Positions 17,479 to 26,410 are shown, counted from the stretch's first letter. The stretch is DNA of 64,000 nucleotides from Paracoccus sanguinis (GCF_900106665.1 NZ_FNNA01000001.1:62001-126000); one strand, 5' to 3'. Notes: generated from the letters alone by a model not told the origin. Numbers and translations are program-made.

Positions 17479-18299
17479 GCGCGCCGGCCGGGGGGCAGCT
17501 TCGCGCCGTCATCCTCGGCTGCGGGTCGTCCGGCGGCGTGCCGCGGCTCGGCGGGCATTGGGGCGCCTGCGACCCCGAGAATCCGAAGAACCGCCGCCGC
17601 CGCTGCGCACTGCTGGTCGAGCGCCACGGCCCCCGCGGCGTCACGCGGGTGCTCGTCGACACCGGCCCCGACCTCGTGCCGCAGCTGACCGACGCGGGCG
17701 TCGGGCTGCTGGACGGGGTGGTCTGGACCCATGCCCACGCCGACCACATCCACGGCATCGACGACCTGCGCCAGATCGTCCACAACCGCCACAGCCTGCT
17801 GCCCGGCTGGGCCGACGCGCCGACCGAGGCCGCCTTGCGGACCCGCTTCGGCTATGTCTTCGAGACGCCGCCCGGCTCGGGCTATCCGCCGATCGTGACG
17901 CTGAACCGGATCGACGGGCCCTTCGCGATCGAGGGCGCCGGCGGGGCGCTGCACCTCACCCCCTTCACCGTCGATCACGGCGCCACCCCGGCGCTGGGGT
18001 TCCGGATCAGCGCCGGCGCGGGCGCCCCTGCCCTCGTCTATCTGCCCGACGTCCTGGAAATCCCCGAGGCGGCCTGGCCCGCGATCATGGAGCCCGAGGT
18101 CTTCATCTGCGACGCCCTGCGCTACGCCCCGCACCCGAGCCACGCGCATCTCGCCCTGACGCTGGAGTGGATCGCGCGGTCGCGGGCGCGGCGCGGGGTG
18201 CTGACGAACATGCACATCGACCTCGACCATGACGCCGTCATGGCCGAGACCCCCGACCACATCGTCCCGGCCCATGACGGGATGGACATCCGGCTGTGA
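17475..18299 (+). CDS. MBL-fold metallo-hydrolase, PhnP-like
   Basis: A protein of 274 aa with a GTG start that overlaps the tatD stop (GTGA). The N-terminal AVILGCGSSGGVPRLGG is typical of PhnP-like proteins. The metallo-beta-lactamase motif THAHADHIHGIDDLR gives the metal-binding histidines and aspartate. Later histidines occur in TVDHGATPALGFRI, and NMHIDLDH and PAHDGM lie near the end. PhnP itself is a cyclic ribose phosphodiesterase, but no other phn genes are nearby, so the substrate is unknown. It is translationally coupled to tatD and to the downstream transporter. Confidence 0.88.
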   Translation: MSAPAGGQLRAVILGCGSSGGVPRLGGHWGACDPENPKNRRRRCALLVERHGPRGVTRVLVDTGPDLVPQLTDAGVGLLDGVVWTHAHADHIHGIDDLRQIVHNRHSLLPGWADAPTEAALRTRFGYVFETPPGSGYPPIVTLNRIDGPFAIEGAGGALHLTPFTVDHGATPALGFRISAGAGAPALVYLPDVLEIPEAAWPAIMEPEVFICDALRYAPHPSHAHLALTLEWIARSRARRGVLTNMHIDLDHDAVMAETPDHIVPAHDGMDIRL

Positions 18300-19240
18300 C
18301 GGCGCTCTTCGACGTCATCCTGCCGGTCTTCCTGGTCATCGGCTTCGGCTATCTCGTGGCTTGGCGGGGGCTTTTCGCGCCGGCCGCGGTGGACGGGCTG
18401 CAGCGCTATGCGCAGAACTTCGGCGTGCCGGTGCTGCTCTTCAAGTCGATGGCGGCGCTGGACCTCTCGGCCGAGTTCGACCCGCGGCTGCTGGTGTCGT
18501 TCTACGCCGGCGCGCTCGCCTCGTTCCTCGTCGGCTGGGTCGTCGCGCGCCGCGTCATCGGCCGGAGCCCCGAGGATTCCGTCGCCGTCGCCTTCGCCTG
18601 CCTCTTCTCGAACTCGCTGCTGCTCGGCATCCCGATCATGGAGCGCGCCTACGGCACCGAGTCGCTCGCCGGCAACTTCGCCATCATCGCGCTGCATTCG
18701 CCGATGCTCTACACACTCGGGATCACGGTGATGGAGTTCACGCGCGCCCGCGGCACCGGCGTCTCTGCGGGTCGCGTCGCGGGGCGGGCGCTCCGGGGGG
18801 TGCTCAGGACGCCGCTGGTGATCGGCATCCTCAGCGGGCTGACGATGAACGTGCTGACCATGGCCGGGCTGGTGCTGCCCGGCGGCTTCTGGGCGGCGGT
18901 CGAGATGATCGCCCGCTCGGCGCTGCCGGCGGCGCTGTTTGCGCTGGGGGGCGTGCTGCTGCGCTACAAGCCGCAGGGCGACGCGGCCTCGATCGCGCTG
19001 ATCTGCGCCTGCTCGCTGATCCTGCACCCGGCGCTGACCTGGTGGCTGGGGCAGATGCTGGGCCTGCCCGTGGCGGGGCTGCGTTCGGCGGTGGTGACGG
19101 CGGCGATGGCGCCGGGGGTCAACGCGTACCTGTTCGCCAATCTCTACCAGTCAGCGATCCGGTCGGCGGCGTCCTCGGTCCTGATCGCCACGGCGCTGTC
19201 TATCCTGACGATCTGGGGCTGGCTCGCGCTGCTGCCCTAG
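18296..19240 (+). CDS. AEC-family (auxin efflux carrier) transporter
   Basis: A protein of 314 aa with a GTG start overlapping the preceding stop (GTGA). It is highly hydrophobic with about ten predicted membrane helices in two five-helix halves. The first half begins TALFDVILPVFLVIGFGYLV and the second begins after the central basic loop VAGRALRGVLRTPLVIGILSG. The pattern and length fit the AEC (PIN-like) permease family, which exports organic anions or malonate-like substrates; the substrate is not predictable here. It ends the coupled run that starts at holB. Confidence 0.88.
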   Translation: MTALFDVILPVFLVIGFGYLVAWRGLFAPAAVDGLQRYAQNFGVPVLLFKSMAALDLSAEFDPRLLVSFYAGALASFLVGWVVARRVIGRSPEDSVAVAFACLFSNSLLLGIPIMERAYGTESLAGNFAIIALHSPMLYTLGITVMEFTRARGTGVSAGRVAGRALRGVLRTPLVIGILSGLTMNVLTMAGLVLPGGFWAAVEMIARSALPAALFALGGVLLRYKPQGDAASIALICACSLILHPALTWWLGQMLGLPVAGLRSAVVTAAMAPGVNAYLFANLYQSAIRSAASSVLIATALSILTIWGWLALLP

Positions 19241-19386
19241 GCCCTGACGCCGGAACGGGGCATCGGTGGGCTAGGGCGTTCTCGTCAGCGCAACAGTGCG
19301 GTCGAGGGCGGCGGAGACCGCGAGCGCCGGGGTCGCGGCAGCTCCGGCCGAGCGCCGCGTGGCGGGCTCGTCCCCCCACCCCGCCC

Positions 19387-20358
19387 TCACGCCGGGGTCA
19401 GCCCACGCAGACGCTCGCCCCGCCGCCGCAGCACCTCGACCGTCGCCAGCAGCGCGATCGAGAAGATCACCAGCAGCGTCGCCACCGCGAGGATGGCGGG
19501 CGAGATCTGCTCGCGGATGCCGTTCCACATCTGCCGCGGAATGGTCTGCTGGTCGGGGCCGGCGATGAACAGCACCGCGACGACCTCGTCGAACGAGGTG
19601 ACGAAGGCGAACAGCGCCCCCGAGATCACGCCGGGCAGGATCAGCGGCATGGTGATCTTGAAGAACGTGGTCCGCGGGTTCGCCCCCAGCGAGGCCGCGG
19701 CGCGGTTCAGCGACTGGTCGAACCCGATCAGCGTCGCCGTCACGGTGATGATGACGAAGGGAATCCCGAGCGTCGCGTGCGCAAGGATCACGCCGAGGTA
19801 GGTGTTGGCGAGGCAGCCCGAGTTCGACAGCATCGGCGCCAAAAGGCGGCCGATGGTGCTCGTCGTGTCCACGCAGGTCGAGGAGTAGAAGAAGAACATC
19901 CCCGTCGCGGTGATGATGATCGGCACGATCATCGGCGAGATCAGCACCGCCATGATGATCCGCCGGAACGGCATCTCAGGGCGCGACAGCCCCAGCGCCG
20001 CCAGCGTCCCCAGCACGGTGGCGAGGATCGTCGAGAAGAACCCGACGATCAGCGAGTTCTTCGCCGCGTTCAGCCACTTGGCGTTGGCCCAGGCGTCCGC
20101 CCACCAGCTCGCGTCCCGCGGCGCGTCGGCCCGCGACCTTCCGAAGGTCAGCAGCGTGTCGTACCAGCGCATCGAATAGCCGTCCGGGTCGAAGGACAGC
20201 ATCTTCTCGGTGAAGGTGAAGTAGGGCTCGGCGTTGAAGCTGAGCGGGATCACCACCAGGATCGGCGCGATCAGAAAGACGAAAATCGCCACGCAGATCG
20301 CGATGTAGGTCCAGTGCCAGACCCGCTCCAGCGGCGAGGCGTAGGTGGGCAGCGCCAT
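19387..20358 (-). CDS. Polyamine-type ABC transporter permease (PotC-like)
   Basis: A protein of 323 aa. It has six membrane helices with the long first periplasmic loop (PYFTFTEKMLSFDPDGYSMRWYDTLL) typical of PotC-like inner-membrane permeases. The EAA coupling motif region reads NRAAASLGANPRTTFFKITMPLILPGVISG and would contact the ATPase. It is the last gene of the minus-strand operon and lies 6 bp after the partner permease. The inserted loop after helix 3 (STCVDTTSTIGRLLAPMLSNSGCLA) contains two cysteines. Substrate assignment to polyamines or related cations is by family only. Confidence 0.9.
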   Translation of the reverse strand: MALPTYASPLERVWHWTYIAICVAIFVFLIAPILVVIPLSFNAEPYFTFTEKMLSFDPDGYSMRWYDTLLTFGRSRADAPRDASWWADAWANAKWLNAAKNSLIVGFFSTILATVLGTLAALGLSRPEMPFRRIIMAVLISPMIVPIIITATGMFFFYSSTCVDTTSTIGRLLAPMLSNSGCLANTYLGVILAHATLGIPFVIITVTATLIGFDQSLNRAAASLGANPRTTFFKITMPLILPGVISGALFAFVTSFDEVVAVLFIAGPDQQTIPRQMWNGIREQISPAILAVATLLVIFSIALLATVEVLRRRGERLRGLTPA

Positions 20359-20364
20359 GTCGGA

Positions 20365-21681
20365 TCACCCCAGCTTGAGATTGTCGATCCCGACCAGCCG
20401 GTCGTAGATCCAGTAGAGCACCAGCACCGCGCCCAGCAGGATCGCCGCCAGCGCCGCCGCCATCGACCAGTTCAGCGTCTCGGTCATGTGCATCGCGATC
20501 ATGTTCGAGATGAGCTGCCCGGTCGAGCCGCCGACCAGCGCGGGCGTGATGTAGTAGCCCACGGCCAGGATGAAGACGAGCAGCGCCCCGGCCCCCAGCC
20601 CCGGCAAGGTGAGCGGGAAATAGACCCGCCGGAACGCCGTCCACGAGGTCGCGCCCAGCGACTTGGCGGCGCGTACGTAGCTCGGGTTGATGGTCCGCAT
20701 CACCGAATAGAGCGGCAGGATCATGAACGGCAGCAGGATGTGGGTCATGGCGATGACCGTGCCGAGCTGGTTGTAGATCATCTGAAGCCGCTGCTCGTTG
20801 CCGATCACCCCCAGCCAGACCAGCAGGTCGTTGATCACCCCCTGCTGCTGCAACAGCACCATCCAGGCCGTGGTCCGCACCAGAAGCGAGGTCCAGAACG
20901 GCAGCAGCACGAGGATCATCAGCAGGTTCGACTTCCGCATCGGCAGCGTCGCCAGCAGATGCGCGATCGGGAAGCCGAGCAGGAAGGTGGTGAAGGTGAT
21001 CAGCAGCGACAGCATCAGCGTGCGCTTGAAGAGCATCACGTAGACCTGCTGCTGCGGCGGGGCCATGACCACGTTGCCGGCGTCGTCGCGGGTGCGGTCC
21101 ACCGCGGCGAGGTAGAAGTTCGCGGTGTACGCCGTCGAGGCATTGCGCATCGCCCGCCACAGCATCGGCTCGCCCCATTTCGGGTCGGCATCCAGCAGCG
21201 CCTCGCGGTAGGGCGGCTCGAACCCGTCGCGCGCCTTCCGCCCGGTGGCGGTGAAGAGCGAGCGGGTGCCGGGCACGTCATAGTTGATGCGCGTGCCGAC
21301 GATCCCCACGGTGCGGTTGTCGGCCGCGGCCTTGAGGTCGGCGGCGAGCGCGGCAAAGGCGCTTTCGTCCGGCTGGGTGCCGGGCTTGTGCTCGGCGAAC
21401 CAGGCCGAGGTCTGCGGCATGTTGGCCGAGAAGCCGTCGTTGTACATCGAACGGTGCAGCATCTGCCCGATCGGAATCACGAAGGTGATGACGATGAACG
21501 CCAGCAGCGGCAGCACCAGCATGAAGGCGCGGCGCCGCGCCTTGGCCTGGCTGCGGGCCAGCGCCCGGGCGAGCGGGCGGCCGTCGGCGGTGGTCAGCGG
21601 CGCGCCGGGGGCGGTCACGGTCGGGCTGGCGCCCGAGGCGCCGGCGACCACGGCGGCGTGGGGGTCGAGTGCAGATGCCAT
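20365..21681 (-). CDS. Polyamine-type ABC transporter permease (PotB-like, long periplasmic loop)
   Basis: A protein of 438 aa, about 150 aa longer than E. coli PotB. The extra length is a periplasmic domain between helix 1 (AFMLVLPLLAFIVITFVIPI) and helix 2 (about residues 70-220). The permease core follows, with the EAA motif VRAAKSLGATSWTAFRRVYFPLTLPGLGAG. The cytosolic N-terminus of about 45 aa is Ala/Pro-rich. Alphaproteobacterial PotB-like permeases of this type often carry the enlarged loop. It sits between the third binding protein gene (16 bp upstream) and the PotC-like gene (6 bp downstream). Confidence 0.9.
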   Translation of the reverse strand: MASALDPHAAVVAGASGASPTVTAPGAPLTTADGRPLARALARSQAKARRRAFMLVLPLLAFIVITFVIPIGQMLHRSMYNDGFSANMPQTSAWFAEHKPGTQPDESAFAALAADLKAAADNRTVGIVGTRINYDVPGTRSLFTATGRKARDGFEPPYREALLDADPKWGEPMLWRAMRNASTAYTANFYLAAVDRTRDDAGNVVMAPPQQQVYVMLFKRTLMLSLLITFTTFLLGFPIAHLLATLPMRKSNLLMILVLLPFWTSLLVRTTAWMVLLQQQGVINDLLVWLGVIGNEQRLQMIYNQLGTVIAMTHILLPFMILPLYSVMRTINPSYVRAAKSLGATSWTAFRRVYFPLTLPGLGAGALLVFILAVGYYITPALVGGSTGQLISNMIAMHMTETLNWSMAAALAAILLGAVLVLYWIYDRLVGIDNLKLG

Positions 21682-21697
21682 GCTCGGGTCCTTCCTC

Positions 21698-22786
21698 TCA
21701 GCCCGCGGCCAGCCAAGCGGCGAAACGCTCGCGCAGCTCGGTCTCGTGTTCGGCCCAGAACTGCGGGTCCACCGCCAGGGCGGTGGCGACGTTGGCGGGG
21801 GCGGTCGGCAGATGCGGGGTCATCGGCACCGGCGCGCCGCGCTTGGTGGTCCCTGCGAAATTGCCCACCATCGCCTGCGACGAGAGCCGCGGGGGACCGT
21901 AGGGCAGCTCTTCGGCGAAGCGCGCCAGCGGCTCGGGCGCCGTCGAGGCCGCGACGAAGGCCAGCGCGCCGGCGCGGTTCGGGGCGCCCTTGGGGATCAC
22001 CCAGCCCTCGAGTTCGTAGATCTGCGCGTCCCACAGGATCGCCAGCGGCAGCCCGTCCACCTCGGCCGCCTTGAAGATGCGCCCGTTGTAGGCCGCGGCC
22101 ATCGCCACCTCGCCATCGGCAAGAAGCTGCACGGGCTGGGCGCCGGCCTCCCACCAGACGACCTCGTGCTTGATCGTGTCGAGCTTGGCGAAGGCGCGGT
22201 CCTGCCCCTCGGGCGTGGCGAGCAGCGGATAGACCTGATCGCGCGGGACACCGTCGGCAAGCAGCGCCAGCTCAAGCGTGAACTGCGGGGTGCGCGACAG
22301 GCCACGGCGGCCGGGGAAGCGCGTCAGGTCAAAGAAATCCGCCGCCTGCGTCGGCGCGGCGCGGCGCGCGTCATAGGCGATGACGGTGGAATAGATGTCG
22401 GTCGGCACGAAGCACGGCCCGAGCGTGCCGGGCATGAAGTCCGCCGTCGCGGCCGTGCCGTCCGGGGCGGGGACGAGGGTGGCGGGGTCGATCGGCTCGA
22501 CCTCGCCCTCGTCACACAGCCGCATCGCGGCCCCCTGCCCGACGCTGGCCACGTCGGTGGTGACGTTGCCGGCCTGCACCTCGGCGTGGACCATGCCGTG
22601 CGGGTCGTCGCTGTCCGAGAACCGCACCATCGTCCCGGTCGCCTCGGTGAAGGGGCGGGCCATCGCCACCTCCTGCGCGGCCGAGAAATCGCCGCCCCAG
22701 GACAGCACCCGCAGCTCACCCGCACCGGCCCAGGGCACCGGGGCGACCGAGACGAGCAGCGGCAGAAGGGCAAGGCGCATCAGCAT
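21698..22786 (-). CDS. ABC transporter substrate-binding protein, copy 3 of 3 in the operon
   Basis: A protein of 362 aa; an alternative ATG lies two codons inside. Signal peptide of about 22 residues ending PWAGAGELRV. The fold is PotD/PotF-like (LRVLSWGGDFSAAQE, ATGTMVRFSD, RLCDEGEVEPID, DFFDLTRFPGRRG, VVWWEAGAQPVQLLADGEV). It is clearly homologous to the two genes at 22847 and 24034 but the most diverged. The three share the core WWEAGAQ motif, the RLCDEG segment and the C-terminal ERFxAWLA ending. Their products bind a substrate in the periplasm for the shared permease pair. It is the binding-protein gene nearest the permeases. Confidence 0.9.
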   Translation of the reverse strand: MLMRLALLPLLVSVAPVPWAGAGELRVLSWGGDFSAAQEVAMARPFTEATGTMVRFSDSDDPHGMVHAEVQAGNVTTDVASVGQGAAMRLCDEGEVEPIDPATLVPAPDGTAATADFMPGTLGPCFVPTDIYSTVIAYDARRAAPTQAADFFDLTRFPGRRGLSRTPQFTLELALLADGVPRDQVYPLLATPEGQDRAFAKLDTIKHEVVWWEAGAQPVQLLADGEVAMAAAYNGRIFKAAEVDGLPLAILWDAQIYELEGWVIPKGAPNRAGALAFVAASTAPEPLARFAEELPYGPPRLSSQAMVGNFAGTTKRGAPVPMTPHLPTAPANVATALAVDPQFWAEHETELRERFAAWLAAG

Positions 22787-22810
22787 GGCAAGGGGTCCGT
22801 GAGTTGGGGA

Positions 22811-22837
22811 CCGGGGCGCCCGCGACGGGCGCCCCGG
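22811..22837 (-). other. Strong intercistronic stem-loop behind a binding-protein gene
   Basis: A perfect 12-bp inverted repeat (CCGGGGCGCCCG / CGGGCGCCCCGG) with a 3-nt loop lies 9 bp downstream of the stop of the binding-protein gene at 22847. There is no T-run, so it more likely protects upstream mRNA from 3' decay or attenuates transcription than fully terminates it. Confidence 0.7.
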
Positions 22838-22846
22838 CGCGCGGGA

Positions 22847-23923
22847 TCAGCTGGCGAGCCAGGCGTTGAAGCGCTCGGTCAGCTCGGTGCCGTGGTCGGC
22901 CCAGAAGGCGGCGTCGTTGACCAGCCCCTTCTCGGCGTTCTCGGGGGTCGAGGGCAGATAGGGCGCCATGTCGGTCTTGCCGTCCTTGTACTTGCCGACG
23001 CTGGCCGCCGCCGACTTCCGCGACGGGCCATAGGCGATCATGCTCGACATCACGGCCTGCCGGGCGGGGTCCGAGGCGAAGGCGATGAACTTCATCGCCG
23101 CGTCCTTGCCGGGCGCGCCCTTGGGGATCACCCAGTAGTCCATGTCCAGGTTCACGCCGTCCCAGACGAAGCCGAAGTTCTTGCCCTCGCCCACGATGGC
23201 GTCGAAGATCCGGCCGTTGTAGGCCAGCGTCATCGACACCTCCTTGTCGGCGAGCAGCTGCGGCGCCTGGGCCCCGGCTTCCCACCAGACGACGTCGCCC
23301 TTGATCGTGTCGAGCTTCTTGAACGCCCGGTCCACGCCCTCGGGCGTCGAGAGCACGTCATAGACCTCGGCCGCGGGCACGCCGTCGGCCAGCAGCGCGA
23401 ACTCGAGCGCGTATTTCGGCCGCTTGATGATGCCGCGCTTGCCGGGGAACTTGGCGGTGTCGAAGAAATCCGCGACCGTCTGCGGGGCGCCGTTCGGGAA
23501 GGCGTCCTTGTCATAGGCGATGGCGGTGGACCAGACCATGATCGCGGTGCCGCACTCGTTGAGCGCGCTCGGCAGATAGTCGTCGGCCGCGGCCGAGCCG
23601 TCCGCGCCCTTGGCCAGCGCCGCCGGATCGATCGGCTCGATCAGCCCCTCGTCGCACAGCCGGATCACGTCCGACTGCTCGACCTCATAGACGTCCGAGG
23701 TGATGTTGCCCGCCTCGACCTCGGCCTTGAGCTTGGCGGGCGGGTCCGAGGCGTCGAGCACGCTCGTCTGGATGCCGGTCGCCTCGCTGAACGGCTTGAC
23801 GTAGGCCTCCTCGACCGTCTTGGCGAAGGCGCCGCCGTAGGTGGTGACGTTCAGCGGCCCCTCGGCCAGGGCGGGCGCGGCGATCAGCGCCAGCGCGGTG
23901 CCGAGGATCAGTCTGGTCTTCAT
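22847..23923 (-). CDS. ABC transporter substrate-binding protein, copy 2 of 3
   Basis: A protein of 358 aa, starting at the ATG at 23921-23923 (MKTRLILGTALALIAAPALAEGPL) with a clear signal peptide; the codons upstream are not signal-like. PotD/PotF-like periplasmic protein. The landmarks NVTTYGGAF, RLCDEGLIEPID, DFFDTAKFPGKRG, DVVWWEAGAQAPQLLADKEV and ERFNAWLAS align with the other two copies. Compared with copy 1 it lacks the middle cysteine-containing VTECFVATDVYS (here LNECGTAIMVWS), so the ligand pocket may differ. A 12-bp stem-loop follows 9 bp behind the stop. Confidence 0.92.
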   Translation of the reverse strand: MKTRLILGTALALIAAPALAEGPLNVTTYGGAFAKTVEEAYVKPFSEATGIQTSVLDASDPPAKLKAEVEAGNITSDVYEVEQSDVIRLCDEGLIEPIDPAALAKGADGSAAADDYLPSALNECGTAIMVWSTAIAYDKDAFPNGAPQTVADFFDTAKFPGKRGIIKRPKYALEFALLADGVPAAEVYDVLSTPEGVDRAFKKLDTIKGDVVWWEAGAQAPQLLADKEVSMTLAYNGRIFDAIVGEGKNFGFVWDGVNLDMDYWVIPKGAPGKDAAMKFIAFASDPARQAVMSSMIAYGPSRKSAAASVGKYKDGKTDMAPYLPSTPENAEKGLVNDAAFWADHGTELTERFNAWLAS

Positions 23924-23991
23924 GATGTCTCTTTCCCCTCCACGAAAATGGGCGCCGGCGCCGGTCAGGCCCGCATCGGCGGCCCGGATAC

Positions 23992-24015
23992 CCCCCGCAC
24001 CACGCGGCGCGGGGG
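23992..24015 (-). other. Intercistronic stem-loop behind the first binding-protein gene
   Basis: CCCCCGC (23992-23998) pairs with GCGGGGG (24009-24015) across a 10-nt loop, 18 bp downstream of the stop of the gene at 24034. As with 22811-22837 there is no T-run. The gap also contains the palindrome GGCGCCGGCGCC further on. Confidence 0.55.
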
Positions 24016-24033
24016 ACCATTGCAACCCGTTCG

Positions 24034-25113
24034 TCAGCCAGCCAGCCAGGCGTTGAAGCGCTCGCTCAGCTCGCCGTCATGATCGACCCAGAAGTCGAGG
24101 TTCGAGCTCAGGCCCTTCTCGAGGTTCTCGGGCGAGGTCGGCAGGTGCGGCCCCATCGGCTGGTCCTTGCCGGCGATGTTGCCGACGAGGCCCGAGGCCG
24201 ACTTGCGCGGCGGGCCGTAGCTGATCTGCTCGGCCGCCTTGGCCAGCTGCGGCGCCTCGGTCGAGAAGGCGATGTAGTCCATCGCGTTCTGCTTGTTCGG
24301 CGCGCCCTTCGGCACCACCCAGCCTTCCATCTCGTAGATCTGGCCGTCCCAGATGATCTTGAACGGCTTGCCCTCGCCCACGGCGGCGTTGAAGATCCGG
24401 CCGTTGAAGGCATAGGCCATGGTCACCTCGCCATCCGCCAGCAGCTGCGGCGGCTGGGCGCCGGCTTCCCACCAGATCACGTCCTTCTTGATGGTGTCGA
24501 GCTTCTTGAAGGCGCGGTCGACGCCCTCGGGGGTGCCCAGAACTTGATAGACCTCGGCCGCCGGCACGCCATCGGCCATCAGCGCCAGCTCGAGGTTGAA
24601 CTTGGCGCCCTTGCGCATGGTGCGCTTGCCCGGGAACCTGGCGGTGTCGAAGAAATCGGCCGGGGTGGCGGGCTTGGCGTCGGCGAACTTGCTGTCGTCA
24701 TAGGCCAGCACCATCGAATAGACGTCGGTGGCGACGAAGCATTCGGTCACCGCGCCCTCGATGAAGTCGTCCTTGGCGGCCTCACCGCCCGGACCGGCTG
24801 CCAGGATCGCCGGGTCGATCTGCTCGAGCGCGCCCTCGTCGCACAGCCGCACCGCGTCGGCATATTCGACCGAGGCCACGTCGGCGGTGACGTTGCCCGC
24901 CTCGACCATCGCCTTGATCGGCGTGGCGGGGTTGTCGGCGTCGGTCACGGTGATCTTGATGCCGGTCTTTTCCTCGAACGGCGCGTTATAGGCGACCTTG
25001 TGGCTTTCGCCGTAGGACCCGCCCCAGTCGAGCACGTTCAGGACCTTGTCCTGCGCCGAGGCAGCGCCGGCGAGCACCACCAGCGCGGTGGTCGAGATCA
25101 GCAGCTTCTTCAT
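24034..25113 (-). CDS. ABC transporter substrate-binding protein, copy 1 of 3
   Basis: A protein of 359 aa; ATG at 25111-25113 preceded by an AGGAGAGA Shine-Dalgarno. Signal peptide MKKLLISTTALVVLAGAASA. PotD/PotF-like fold: VLDWGGSYGESHKVAYNAPF, KITVTDADNP, RLCDEGALEQID, DFFDTARFPGKRTM, DVIWWEAGAQPPQLLADGEV, SERFNAWLAG. It is the first binding protein after the ATPase gene (37 bp) and so is probably the most expressed. Members of this family bind spermidine, putrescine or related cationic compounds. Three paralogues sharing one permease/ATPase set may widen the substrate range. Confidence 0.93.
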   Translation of the reverse strand: MKKLLISTTALVVLAGAASAQDKVLNVLDWGGSYGESHKVAYNAPFEEKTGIKITVTDADNPATPIKAMVEAGNVTADVASVEYADAVRLCDEGALEQIDPAILAAGPGGEAAKDDFIEGAVTECFVATDVYSMVLAYDDSKFADAKPATPADFFDTARFPGKRTMRKGAKFNLELALMADGVPAAEVYQVLGTPEGVDRAFKKLDTIKKDVIWWEAGAQPPQLLADGEVTMAYAFNGRIFNAAVGEGKPFKIIWDGQIYEMEGWVVPKGAPNKQNAMDYIAFSTEAPQLAKAAEQISYGPPRKSASGLVGNIAGKDQPMGPHLPTSPENLEKGLSSNLDFWVDHDGELSERFNAWLAG

Positions 25114-25150
25114 GTCTCTCTCCTGTTGGTCTTGTCGTTGATTGGGTCTG

Positions 25151-26257
25151 TCAGACCGGGTCGAGCGCCCGGGCATCCTGCGGGTTCCAGCCGATGCGGA
25201 TGTGCTGGCCGGGCGACAGCCGGGTCTGACCCAGCGTGTTGCGGAACTTCATCACGAACTCGTCGCTGCCCGCCACCTTCATCCGGGCCCGCAGGATGTC
25301 GCCCATGTAGATCACGTCGCGCACCTCGGCGTCGATGGTGTGGGCGCCCTGCGGCATCATCTCGGGCTTGAACTCGACCCGCTCGGGGCGGATCGAGACG
25401 AGCGTCGGCTGGCCCGCCTCGCGGACGTTGACCGCGGTCGCGTCGATCAGCTCGCCATTCGGCAGGCGAACCACCGCGCGCTCGCCGTCGAGCTTCTCGA
25501 TCACGCCCGAGAGCTTGTTGTTCTCGCCGATGAAGCCCGCGACGAAGCTGTTCTGCGGCTTCTCGTAGAGCTCGGAGGGCGGCGCGAGCTGCTGGATGCG
25601 GCCGTCGTTGAAGACCGCGATCCGGTCCGACATGGTCAGCGCCTCGCCCTGGTCATGCGTGACATAGACCACGGTGATTCCCAGATTCTCGTGCAGCGCC
25701 TTGATTTCATACTGCATATGCTCGCGCAGCTGCTTGTCGAGCGCGCCGAGCGGCTCGTCCATCAGCACCAGCTTGGGGTCGAACACCAGCGCCCGGGCCA
25801 GCGCGATGCGCTGCTGCTGGCCGCCCGAGAGCTGCGCCGGGCGGCGGTTCTTGAACTTGCCCATCTGCACCATGTCGAGCGCGCGGGCGATCCGGCTCTC
25901 ACGCTCGGCCTTGCCCATGCCGCGCACCTCGAGCGGGAAGGCGAGGTTCTCGCCCACCGACATATGCGGGAATAGCGCGTAGCTCTGGAACACCATGCCG
26001 ATGCCGCGCTTGTGGGGCGGGACGTCGTTGATGTTCTTGCCGTCCAGACGGATCTCGCCGTTGGTCGCGGTCTCGAAGCCGGCGAGCATCATCAGGCAGG
26101 TCGTCTTGCCCGACCCGGACGGCCCGAGCATCGTCAGGAACTCGCCCTTGCCGATGTCCAGGTTGAGGTCCTTCACCACAAGGGACTGGCCGTCATAGCT
26201 TTTCTGGACATGGTCGAAGACGACGAAACCGTCGCTCCTGGCCGAAGACGTACCCAC
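25151..26257 (-). CDS. Polyamine-type ABC transporter ATP-binding protein (PotA-like)
   Basis: A protein of 368 aa with a GTG start preceded by AAGGAGG. Walker A is GPSGSGKTT, the signature is LSGGQQQRIALARAL, Walker B is LVLMDEPLGALD, and the H-loop is YVTHDQGEAL. A C-terminal TOBE domain (about residues 285-368: SIRPERVEFKPE, MGDILRARMKV) is the regulatory module of PotA/MalK-like ATPases. It heads the minus-strand operon ATPase, three binding proteins, then two permeases. A candidate promoter lies at 26291-26319. Confidence 0.93.
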   Translation of the reverse strand: MGTSSARSDGFVVFDHVQKSYDGQSLVVKDLNLDIGKGEFLTMLGPSGSGKTTCLMMLAGFETATNGEIRLDGKNINDVPPHKRGIGMVFQSYALFPHMSVGENLAFPLEVRGMGKAERESRIARALDMVQMGKFKNRRPAQLSGGQQQRIALARALVFDPKLVLMDEPLGALDKQLREHMQYEIKALHENLGITVVYVTHDQGEALTMSDRIAVFNDGRIQQLAPPSELYEKPQNSFVAGFIGENNKLSGVIEKLDGERAVVRLPNGELIDATAVNVREAGQPTLVSIRPERVEFKPEMMPQGAHTIDAEVRDVIYMGDILRARMKVAGSDEFVMKFRNTLGQTRLSPGQHIRIGWNPQDARALDPV

Positions 26258-26290
26258 GCGCCCCTCCTTGGTCGGTCCGATGCGGTGCGA

Positions 26291-26319
26291 GACTAAGCGG
26301 CGATCACCGCGCGCCGCAA
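26291..26319 (-). promoter_or_regulatory. Candidate promoter of the polyamine-type ABC operon
   Basis: On the minus strand TTGCGG (26314-26319) and TTAGTC (26291-26296) are separated by 17 bp, about 35 bp ahead of the GTG start of the ATPase gene. Confidence 0.4.
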
Positions 26320-26410
26320 TCCGAATCTAGCGGTCAGGGGCCGATGAACGCGGCAGGCTTGCGTCATTTCGGTGGCAGGATTGCGACAGCGAGCGGGCGC
26401 TTCGGACAGG

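Noticed and set aside
18229..22074. A 1281-codon plus-strand open frame over the AEC gene and the polyamine ABC operon
   Set aside because: Arg/Gln/His-rich shadow of real genes on both strands; it crosses several gene boundaries and has no recognisable domain.
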